The translations under genes were made by a program, and so were the position numbers. From positions 1 to 6,123 of the forward strand of contig CACZTA010000020.1 of assembly GCA_902783935.1 (NCBI GenBank): DNA of 6,123 bases. Reading direction: 5' to 3'. Positions 1-5,376 of this stretch are shown piece by piece. The stretch comes from an uncultured Lachnospiraceae bacterium (GTDB lineage Bacteria > Bacillota > Clostridia > Lachnospirales > Lachnospiraceae). Positions within the stretch are counted from its first letter, which is position 1, and each line of letters starts with the position of its first letter. The notes under the pieces were generated by a model that saw only the letters and a program-made list of their open reading frames with translations, had not been told where the DNA came from and did no database searches.

Positions 1-518
1 CCGCAGTCTGCCAGAGCGATCTGGTCTCCCTCCGGTCCCTCAAAGCCGGGGATTTCCGTCAGGGCAAAAATGGAAGGCACATCCACGCCGTCCTGCATGC
101 CGATGGTCTGCTGGGCAGCGATCAGGACGTCGCCGGTGGTATTGACGTGACCGCAGAAAGTGCAGTCCACATCGCCCGCTGCTTCCATGATCATCGCATA
201 GTACATGGGATTCTTCATTTTGCGGCGTGCGCCTTTTTCGGAGAGCATCAGCTTGGGGTAGTTCATATAACGCGCGATGACCGCGTCGCGGACTGCTTCG
301 TCTGTCGTGTCCACGATCTCCATGCCTTCCAGCGAGACGCCCGTGCGGGCAGCAGTCTCACGGATTACTGCGGGATCGTTTACCAGCACGGGTGTGCCGA
401 TTCCCTCGTCCAGTACTTTTCTTGCGGCCAGGAGCGTCCTGTCGGCCTCGCATTCAGGAAGCGCGACTCTCCTGGGGTTTTGTTTTGCTTTCTCTATCAG
501 GGTTTCAATAAGACTCAT
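1..518 (-). CDS. pta: Phosphate acetyl/acyltransferase (Pta family), N-terminal 172 residues; continues past the window edge
   Basis: Enzymes of this family interconvert acyl-CoA plus phosphate with acyl-phosphate plus CoA in the cytoplasm, usually for acetate formation or assimilation. The visible half starts MSLIETLIEKAKQNPRRVAL and carries the family's LPE-x4-RTL signature (residues 20-29), an 'RxxxxxPMYYAMIM' block near 99-111 and an 'NTTGDVL' block at 126-132 that matches the usual 'HTTADVL'. The catalytic Ser/Arg/Asp region lies in the missing C-terminal half, so activity and acyl preference cannot be judged. The ATG at 518 follows AAGGGAG (528-534) at 9 nt. It begins 24 nt after the acpS stop and is the third gene of the operon. 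The sequence from about 117 to 165 is more divergent than a housekeeping Pta, with 'CTFCGHVN' where most have 'SGAVH', so this may be a paralogue with another acyl substrate. Family assignment is secure; acetyl specificity is an inference. Confidence 0.85.
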   Translation of the reverse strand, partial: MSLIETLIEKAKQNPRRVALPECEADRTLLAARKVLDEGIGTPVLVNDPAVIRETAARTGVSLEGMEIVDTTDEAVRDAVIARYMNYPKLMLSEKGARRKMKNPMYYAMIMEAAGDVDCTFCGHVNTTGDVLIAAQQTIGMQDGVDVPSIFALTEIPGFEGPEGDQIALADC

Positions 519-542
519 TTTGTAAGTCTCCCTTCTTGTCTG

Positions 543-959
543 TTAATCACTTAATTCGTTTCCGCTTTCTCCCTCCAGCACCGCGAACGCCACTGCATAC
601 GGTGTGTTGTAAGACAGGGAGAGATGGATCCTCGTCACGCCCATAGACAGGGCTCTCTCCTTCGCATTTCCATGGAGATGAACGGAAGGAGCGCCGTTTT
701 CCAGGGTGAGGATTTCCATCTCCGCCCCCTTTTTCGGGGCGCTGTCCGGTAAAGGGCCTGCCGCCGCATATAAGGCTTTAAACAATGCTTCCTTGGCGGC
801 GAAGCGGGTGGCATAATAGGCGGTGCTGTCCTGCCGGGCTGCCGCTTCCTTCTGTTCTTTTTGGGAATAAGTCCTCAGAAGGAACGGATCGGAAGGGGCC
901 AGCGAACACTCTCCGAGAAGCTGCATATTCAAGATGTCTGTCCCGATTCCCAGGATCAT
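543..959 (-). CDS. acpS: Holo-[acyl-carrier-protein] synthase (4'-phosphopantetheinyl transferase, AcpS type)
   Basis: AcpS transfers 4'-phosphopantetheine from CoA to the conserved serine of an ACP, with Mg2+. From the ATG at 959 the protein has 138 residues, slightly longer than the usual 120-130. Family hallmarks are the opening MILGIGTDI with metal-binding D8, the central RFAAKEALFKAL block with metal ligand E57 and K61, and the closing 'IHLSLSYNTPYAVAFAVLE' strand pair (111-129). The common 'SxSH' histidine is Y117 here. The first helix is unusual: where Bacillus subtilis AcpS has ACP-docking basic residues (K13, R14, R21, K23, R24), this protein has Q13, L14 and an acidic/neutral 'SLAPSDP' stretch. 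A longer frame from an upstream ATG at 1010 adds 17 residues unlike the family, whereas the ATG at 959 has a strong ribosome site and gives the canonical start. Its gene sits 68 nt after the tandem-ACP protein, its likely substrate. Confidence 0.93.
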   Translation of the reverse strand: MILGIGTDILNMQLLGECSLAPSDPFLLRTYSQKEQKEAAARQDSTAYYATRFAAKEALFKALYAAAGPLPDSAPKKGAEMEILTLENGAPSVHLHGNAKERALSMGVTRIHLSLSYNTPYAVAFAVLEGESGNELSD

Positions 960-965
960 GTCAGG

Positions 966-974
966 CCCCCCTTT
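966..974 (-). promoter_or_regulatory. Ribosome binding site of acpS
   Basis: On the minus strand AAAGGGGGG stands 6 nt before the ATG at 959. It fixes that start over the upstream in-frame ATG at 1010, which has no comparable site. Confidence 0.75.
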
Positions 975-981
975 CCGTTTA

Positions 982-993
982 AACCGGCCGGTT
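982..993. repeat. Perfect 12-bp palindrome between hydrolase and acpS genes
   Basis: AACCGGCCGGTT is its own reverse complement and overlaps a second short palindrome, GTTTAAAC (977-984). It lies in the 68-nt gap of the operon. There is no T-tract on the minus strand, so it does not look like a terminator. A small RNA hairpin or processing site is possible, but it may be chance in GC-rich sequence. Confidence 0.35.
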
Positions 994-1027
994 CCGGACA
1001 GGACGGGCACCGCGGCGGTTTACTTTA

Positions 1028-3484
1028 TTATCTGTAGACGTAGTCCCCTGCCTTATACTTGGGCGGAATCACCGGCACCTGGATGAAGGAAGCGTATTTG
1101 CCGCCTGTGTAGATCAGCTGTCTGCCGTGATTGTCGGTATCCCATGCCAGCGGCTCGAACCAGCCTTCACGGATGTAGCGTCCGGCGATCTGCACGCGGA
1201 GCTTTTCTCCCTTGTGGAAGATGCGGGAAGAAGGAACGATTTCGATGTCAACGGGAACGATCTCGCCCGGCTGGACTTTCAGCTCTCTCTTGTGTGCCAT
1301 AACCGGCTGAACCAGCTCGCCCTTGACATACTGGGACTCGGCTTTGCTGAGCTCTCTGTGGGAGATGCGGCACTTGCCCCATGCGCCCGGATGCGGCTCG
1401 TTGAGGGTGAACCACGGGATCCAGTTGCCGTCGGCGTCTGCCTTCTGGATGTTGACGAACATATCCATGTCGTTGTAGGACTCTGCCGCAACAAACAGGT
1501 GCAGATAAGCATATCCGGTCAGCTCTGTGTCCTCGTTGAAGGTCATATCAAACTCGACCTGCTCTGTATTGCCGTCGTAGCCGACCATGGATTCAACAGA
1601 GACCGGCGCGTCATGCATGGTCAGATTCTTCGGATCTGAAGCATCGAAGTAGAACTTCTTGTACTCGGTTCTCTTCAGCGGGAATTCGTTCTCAGGCCTG
1701 CGGACCTGGTAATCGCAGTCATAGGCGTCCATGACGTCGATTCTGACTCTCGGAGTCATTTCCCAGCCGTTGTGGATGTCCTTGAGGTAGCGGTCATAGA
1801 ATCTCTTGAGATCCTCGAGGTTCTCCGGTGTATAGGTATCCGGCCATTCGAAGTCCCTGTGAGCCCTCATCCATTTCCTCTTGGTCTTTGCCTTGCGGAA
1901 GGCCTGGAAGGAGCCTCTCAGATGGAAGTGAGAGAAACCTGCAGTCTGGTAGACAGCGCAGGTGACCTTGGAGAAATCGGGTCTCTTGTCTTCCCAGTAT
2001 CCGTTCATCAGGGGGTACTTCACCGCCATATCGACCTGGCTGTCCACGCCGCCGGTTCCCGTGACCTGTGCAGAGATGAACTTATTGAAAGAAAGTGCCG
2101 GAACACCGCCCTCGTAGAAGGATTCGCGGTAAAGGTCTGTCGTGGATTCCCATGGAGCGATGCACTCCAGGTGCGGCGGCTGCATGGAAGCGATGCCCCA
2201 CTGATGCATGGCGACACCGGAGTTGCCGGACATGCCGACCTTGCCGTTGCACCACCACTGCTGTGCAGCCCATTCGACGAAGTCATAGCCGTCTTCTCTG
2301 TCCTGATGCGTGAACATATGGACATTGCCCTCGGAATGGCCTGCGCCGCGTACGTCGACATTGGCGACAACGTAGCCGTTGTAGCACCAGTACAGCGGAT
2401 CGGGGGATTCGAATTTGGCGAACTTGGAGACAGTGTGAGGCGGAACGCCCATGATCTGCCATTCGCTCATGCCCTCGCCGGGGCGCTTGCCGAACCAGGA
2501 CCAGGAGACGATAACGGGATACTTCTGTGTTGTGTCAGCGGGACGATAGAGGTCGCAGTAGATGGTAACGCCGTCTCTCATCTTGACGGGCACATCCTGG
2601 TCGCACATGACACCTGGCGCACACTCATAAGTTCTCTGCTTGAACTCGGGGCAGAAGCCCTGGCCCATTCTGGCCATGGGATCTTCGGAGGCGGAGAGGT
2701 CAACGCTGGGATCTACAGCGGTGGGTTTTCTTGCCACCATATAAACAGCTTCGAGTTCCTCTCCCTTGAAGGTCTCCTTCAGGGTGAAGCGCTCTCTCAT
2801 AGCCAGCTCATCGTCGTGATCAGACTTGGCAGAACCGGTTTCGGCAGGTGCTGCCGCTGCTGCGGGCGCTGCTGCAGGAACTTCCGCGGGAGCTTCTTCA
2901 GCTGCTGTACCGAGCTCTTCTCCGAGGCACTCTGTGATCACATAATCGACAGCTTCGCCGACGGTTGCCTGACGGCGGAACTCCATGTAGGGAATCTCAA
3001 TGTCAAATTCATCCTCCAGGAAAGTCGTGATCTGGGAATACTGTACGGATTTAGCGTTGAAATCCTCTGCAAAACGCTTCTCTCTCGTGATGCTTTCTGC
3101 AGGAACGCCGAAAAGACCGGAAGCTCTCTCTGCCAGTTTGGCCAGTACTTCTTTCTGTCTTTCGTTTTCACCGGCTGCAGCGGGGGCTTCTGCCGGAACT
3201 GCAGCGTCAGAAGCTTCTTCTCCCGCATCAAAAGACTCGCCGAGGCACTCTTCTACCACGAAGCGCACAGCATCTTTGAATGTGGGCTGTCTGCGGAACT
3301 CCATGTAAGGAATTTCGATGTCGAATTCGTCTTCAAGGAAGGTAGTGATCTGGGAATACTGTACGGACTTTGCGCTGCAGTCTTCCACAAACCGGGTATC
3401 TTCCGTGAGATCTTCCTGCTTCTTGCCGAACAGCTGGGCAGCGCGCAGAGCAAGCTTCTCGAAGACTTCCTGACTGATGCTCAT
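1028..3484 (-). CDS. Tandem acyl carrier protein - CocE/NonD-family alpha/beta hydrolase fusion
   Basis: An 818-residue cytoplasmic protein without signal peptide. ACP domain 1 spans about 5-82 (modifiable S40) and ACP domain 2 about 111-188 (S146), each ending in the classic 'EDEFDIEIP' helix. Ala/Pro-rich linkers follow (about 91-106 and 194-217). The CocE/NonD (peptidase S15-like) hydrolase runs from about 285, with 'KMRDGVTIYCDLYRP', 'GYVVANVDVRGAGHSEG', nucleophile elbow G-N-S422-G-V, candidate catalytic H542 in 'RAHRDFEW' and 'RFYDRYLK'. A beta jelly-roll of the X-Pro dipeptidyl-peptidase C-terminal type fills about 585-810. The family hydrolyses esters or amides; fusion to carriers suggests an ACP-bound substrate or product (inference). 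The Asp expected in the 'GWYD' motif appears as S518 in 'AGFSHF'. It is first in the operon with acpS and pta. ATG 3484 has a perfect Shine-Dalgarno; an in-frame ATG at 3544 has none and lies almost at the predicted transcript start. Confidence 0.9.
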   Translation of the reverse strand: MSISQEVFEKLALRAAQLFGKKQEDLTEDTRFVEDCSAKSVQYSQITTFLEDEFDIEIPYMEFRRQPTFKDAVRFVVEECLGESFDAGEEASDAAVPAEAPAAAGENERQKEVLAKLAERASGLFGVPAESITREKRFAEDFNAKSVQYSQITTFLEDEFDIEIPYMEFRRQATVGEAVDYVITECLGEELGTAAEEAPAEVPAAAPAAAAAPAETGSAKSDHDDELAMRERFTLKETFKGEELEAVYMVARKPTAVDPSVDLSASEDPMARMGQGFCPEFKQRTYECAPGVMCDQDVPVKMRDGVTIYCDLYRPADTTQKYPVIVSWSWFGKRPGEGMSEWQIMGVPPHTVSKFAKFESPDPLYWCYNGYVVANVDVRGAGHSEGNVHMFTHQDREDGYDFVEWAAQQWWCNGKVGMSGNSGVAMHQWGIASMQPPHLECIAPWESTTDLYRESFYEGGVPALSFNKFISAQVTGTGGVDSQVDMAVKYPLMNGYWEDKRPDFSKVTCAVYQTAGFSHFHLRGSFQAFRKAKTKRKWMRAHRDFEWPDTYTPENLEDLKRFYDRYLKDIHNGWEMTPRVRIDVMDAYDCDYQVRRPENEFPLKRTEYKKFYFDASDPKNLTMHDAPVSVESMVGYDGNTEQVEFDMTFNEDTELTGYAYLHLFVAAESYNDMDMFVNIQKADADGNWIPWFTLNEPHPGAWGKCRISHRELSKAESQYVKGELVQPVMAHKRELKVQPGEIVPVDIEIVPSSRIFHKGEKLRVQIAGRYIREGWFEPLAWDTDNHGRQLIYTGGKYASFIQVPVIPPKYKAGDYVYR
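2969..3055 (-). repeat. ACP repeat copy 2 core (residues 144-172)
   Basis: Encodes 29 residues identical to copy 1, from the alanine two before the phosphopantetheine serine (codon 3047-3049) through 'PYMEFRRQ'. Codon-by-codon comparison with copy 1 gives 13 base differences in 87, all silent. Confidence 0.9.
3287..3373 (-). repeat. ACP repeat copy 1 core (residues 38-66)
   Basis: Partner of the copy at 2969-3055, with the serine codon at 3365-3367; the two serines lie 106 residues apart. The helix I parts outside this core are only about half identical, so the duplication is old while the recognition helix and the segment after it are held invariant. Confidence 0.9.
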
Positions 3485-3492
3485 AAATGTTT

Positions 3493-3499
3493 CCTCCTT
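3493..3499 (-). promoter_or_regulatory. Ribosome binding site of the ACP-hydrolase gene
   Basis: A perfect AAGGAGG on the minus strand, 8 nt before the ATG at 3484. It decides the start against the in-frame ATG at 3544 and points to high expression. Confidence 0.9.
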
Positions 3500-3554
3500 T
3501 TGATTTGTGTTTTTAAACAAAGTGGAAATGGTGACGGTTTCCATTCTGTTTTTT

Positions 3555-3563
3555 TATATAACA
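3555..3563 (-). promoter_or_regulatory. Predicted extended -10 promoter of the ACP-hydrolase/acpS/pta operon
   Basis: Read on the minus strand, TGTTATATA fits an extended -10 (TG-n-TATAAT, 4 of 6 in the hexamer). No recognisable -35 stands 16-18 bp upstream; that space is taken by an inverted repeat (3562-3578). Transcription would begin near 3548 and leave a leader of about 64 nt. The poor -35 suggests a need for an activator. An alternative -10, TATGAT at 3593-3598, also lacks a -35. Confidence 0.45.
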
Positions 3564-3578
3564 AGGTCTAAAACCTTG
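3562..3578. promoter_or_regulatory. Inverted repeat, candidate operator 1
   Basis: CAAGGT-CTAAA-ACCTTG has perfect 6-bp arms around 5 bp. It covers the spacer of the predicted minus-strand promoter and abuts the -35 side of the plus-strand promoter, the position expected for a site serving both directions. Binding by the adjacent PucR-family regulator is an inference. Confidence 0.45.
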
Positions 3579-3596
3579 CTGTTTACGGGAATATCA

Positions 3597-3602
3597 TATA
3601 AT
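3597..3602 (+). promoter_or_regulatory. Predicted -10 box of the PucR-family regulator gene
   Basis: A consensus TATAAT. Upstream only a weak half-match, TTGCTG (3576-3581), is seen at a short 15-bp spacing. The transcript would begin near 3609 and carry a leader of about 115 nt containing two inverted repeats. Confidence 0.5.
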
Positions 3603-3611
3603 ATTGATTTA

Positions 3612-3630
3612 GCCGGAACCATGTGCCGGC
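3612..3630. promoter_or_regulatory. Interrupted 19-bp palindrome, candidate operator 2
   Basis: GCCGGAACCATGTGCCGGC matches its reverse complement at 7 of 9 pairs (GCCGG-n-AC/GT-n-CCGGC). It lies just downstream of the predicted transcript start of the regulator gene, where bound protein would block transcription. It would also be upstream of the operon promoter on the other strand. Confidence 0.4.
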
Positions 3631-3662
3631 GTTTGAAAAAGCACCGATATGAGAGTGAATAA

Positions 3663-3678
3663 TTGTGCTGCTGCACAA
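3663..3678. promoter_or_regulatory. Inverted repeat, candidate operator 3 or leader hairpin
   Basis: TTGTGC-TGCT-GCACAA has perfect 6-bp arms with a 4-nt gap, 47 nt before the regulator's ATG. As DNA it could bind a dimer; as RNA it would form a small stem-loop in the regulator's leader. Confidence 0.45.
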
Positions 3679-3712
3679 AGAACTGCCATAACAGGGGATT
3701 TTGCATCAGACA

Positions 3713-3719
3713 GGGGAGG
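3713..3719 (+). promoter_or_regulatory. Ribosome binding site of the PucR-family regulator
   Basis: GGGGAGG, 5 nt before the ATG at 3725. It selects that start over an in-frame TTG at 3701, which would place the Shine-Dalgarno inside the coding sequence. Confidence 0.85.
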
Positions 3720-3724
3720 AAAAT

Positions 3725-5293
3725 ATGAAGATCAGACCGTTTTTCGAGGCGTTGAATACCAGAATCCCGGCTGCGGCACTGATCAGGGACGAGGACCGGG
3801 ACATCTTCAGTTTCAGGCCCGGTGCGCTGTCCGAGAGCCTGAATGACAATATTCTCTACACCGGCTTGCCGAAGCTGTTTCTTGAAAAAGACTTCAATCC
3901 CCAGGCCAATCTGATCCTGACCGCGGGGCCGAATGATCCGGATTCTGTTACCCTGGGACAAAAAAATCCGGAGGCGAACATCCTGTTCGTCTCCGGCATC
4001 ACACAGACACAGCTGTTTGGATTTATTTCCGATATTTTCATGGAAGAAAACCGCTTCATGAACCGGCTGAACCAGCTCTCCGCCCTCTCGAGCAGCGGGG
4101 CAAACCTGCAGAAGCTTATAGATCTTGCGCAGAGCTTCCTGCAGTGCCCGATCGTCGTGATAGACACCAGTTACCGCGTCATCGCCATCTCTCTGGGAGA
4201 ACTGCAGCATGACGAGCACAGCCTCGGCCGGCAGCAGGAGATCGGAAGCATTACGGAGCGGAATCTGTCGCGCATGAAGCGTGACAGGATCTTTGAGAAA
4301 ATCCGGTCAACACCGGCGCGCATGCTGTATTCCAAAGCGCCGGACTCCGACAGCTGGTGGGTCAACATGATCATCACCGTGCACGGAATCGAAGTGGCGG
4401 AGGCGGGGATCCAGGAAACCGGCCGCAAATTCGGCCATTATGATTTTCAGTTCTTTCGCTTCCTGCAGCAGATTATCTCTATTGAATTACAGAAGAGCCG
4501 TTATTTCGACCGCAGCTTCGGCATATCGCACGCTATTTTTGTAAGAGAACTTCTGGAGAGACATTTTCTTTCTGCAGAAATCATCGAGGAAAGGGCCCGT
4601 CTCCTTGGGTGGAAAAAATATCCTTACTACTTTGTCATGACAGTTTTCTCCTCAAATCAGACGAAAAATACATCGCAAAAAAGATTTGACATATTCGTCT
4701 ACCGGATTCAGTCAATCCTTTCCGGCTGCCGGTGGCGTGTAAGTGAAGAGAACCTTGTCATCCTGATTCCCCGTTCCAGCGCTTCATTTCTCTATTTCCG
4801 GAAGCTCGACGCACTGTGGGACCTCCTCAGGATCAATCATTTCCGCGCGGTCCTGAGCAACCCTTTCTCAGAATTGCAGAAGGCGTATCTGGGATACGGA
4901 CAATGCCTGGAGATCGCCCGCCTGTTCGGGGTTCTGGGGGAAGAACCGCTGTTGTTTTACGCGGACCAGACGGTTCTGTGTATGGGAAACCTTCTGAGGG
5001 AAAGCCGGGATCTCCGCGCTTTCTGTCATCCCTGTATCCTGCAGATCGCTGAGTACGACCGGGAGCACGGAACATCCTTTCTTCCGACACTGCAGGAATA
5101 TCTGACCAATCTTCACAACACGGCTCTGTGCGCTGAAAATCTGCACATCCATAAGAACACCCTCTATTACCGGATTAACAAGCTGTGCGACCTGTTCGAT
5201 CTGGATCTGCGGGACGGAGGGCTCCGGATGCGCCTGCAGATGTCTCTGGAACTCCTGCGGCTCGGGGAGCCGGACTGGCATGGTGTTGACTGA
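3725..5293 (+). CDS. PucR/CdaR-family transcriptional regulator
   Basis: A 522-residue cytoplasmic DNA-binding protein. The C-terminal PucR-type helix-turn-helix covers about 452-512, with the recognition region from N465 to L487 ('HKNTLYYRINKL') and the typical 'LDLRD' following. Residues about 265-420 fit the GGDEF-like middle domain of CdaR-type proteins, here without cyclase motifs. Residues about 128-260 resemble the GAF/PAS-like input of the family ('LIDLAQSFLQCPIVVIDTSY', then 'ITVHGIEVAEAGI'). The first 115 residues resemble the N-terminal partner-sensing segment of similar clostridial regulators, but I cannot name a ligand. Members often activate neighbouring catabolic operons in response to a metabolite. 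It is divergent from the ACP-hydrolase operon across 240 bp with three inverted repeats, so it is the probable regulator of that operon and of itself. Family assignment is firm; target and ligand are inferred. Confidence 0.9.
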   Translation: MKIRPFFEALNTRIPAAALIRDEDRDIFSFRPGALSESLNDNILYTGLPKLFLEKDFNPQANLILTAGPNDPDSVTLGQKNPEANILFVSGITQTQLFGFISDIFMEENRFMNRLNQLSALSSSGANLQKLIDLAQSFLQCPIVVIDTSYRVIAISLGELQHDEHSLGRQQEIGSITERNLSRMKRDRIFEKIRSTPARMLYSKAPDSDSWWVNMIITVHGIEVAEAGIQETGRKFGHYDFQFFRFLQQIISIELQKSRYFDRSFGISHAIFVRELLERHFLSAEIIEERARLLGWKKYPYYFVMTVFSSNQTKNTSQKRFDIFVYRIQSILSGCRWRVSEENLVILIPRSSASFLYFRKLDALWDLLRINHFRAVLSNPFSELQKAYLGYGQCLEIARLFGVLGEEPLLFYADQTVLCMGNLLRESRDLRAFCHPCILQIAEYDREHGTSFLPTLQEYLTNLHNTALCAENLHIHKNTLYYRINKLCDLFDLDLRDGGLRMRLQMSLELLRLGEPDWHGVD

Positions 5294-5314
5294 TTGGCAT
5301 GAATTCAGGATAAT
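5286..5314 (+). promoter_or_regulatory. Predicted sigma-A promoter of the membrane protein gene
   Basis: TTGACT (5286-5291, 5 of 6 to TTGACA) and GATAAT (5309-5314, 5 of 6 to TATAAT) are separated by the ideal 17 bp. The -35 box overlaps the last codons and stop of the regulator gene. Initiation near 5321 would give a leader of about 56 nt, so the downstream gene can be transcribed independently. Confidence 0.7.
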
Positions 5315-5361
5315 AATAGTGATAAGGACGATAAAGCTGTGCAGTGTCCGGGCTGCGGGAA

Positions 5362-5368
5362 AAAGGAA
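5362..5368 (+). promoter_or_regulatory. Ribosome binding site of the membrane protein gene
   Basis: AAAGGAA, 8 nt before the ATG at 5377. It supports that ATG over an in-frame GTG at 5344, which lacks a good site. Confidence 0.7.
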
Positions 5369-5376
5369 TTTCAGAT

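Noticed and set aside
147..554. 135-codon plus-strand frame at the left end
   Set aside because: It mirrors the Pta coding sequence, which has a clear family signature and ribosome site on the minus strand.
960..1010. 17-residue extension of AcpS from an ATG at 1010
   Set aside because: The added residues do not resemble the family, while the canonical MILGIGTD start at 959 has a strong ribosome site.
2834..2903. Low-complexity GCT/GCA/GCG-rich stretch that could be a DNA repeat
   Set aside because: It is the coding sequence of the Ala/Pro linker after ACP 2, with mixed codons and no regular repeat unit.
3485..3544. 20-residue N-terminal extension of the ACP-hydrolase from an ATG at 3544
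   Set aside because: It lacks a ribosome site, begins about 4 nt after the predicted transcript start, and would place the perfect AAGGAGG inside the coding sequence.
1772..3571. 599-codon open frame on the plus strand, antisense to the ACP-hydrolase gene
   Set aside because: Its product is Cys/Gly/Leu-rich with no recognisable domain and no ribosome site; it is the mirror of a long, codon-biased gene whose protein has clear domains on the other strand.
3590..3605. AATAT-n6-ATATT inverted repeat
   Set aside because: AT-only arms overlapping the TATAAT box are expected by chance in promoter DNA.
3649..3846. Possible short upstream frame (ATG at 3649) overlapping the regulator start
   Set aside because: No Shine-Dalgarno, runs far into the regulator gene in another frame, and its peptide has no recognisable features.
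3554..4219. 221-codon minus-strand frame covering the regulator's start and the divergent promoters
   Set aside because: No ribosome site or domain; it is antisense to the well-supported PucR-type gene.
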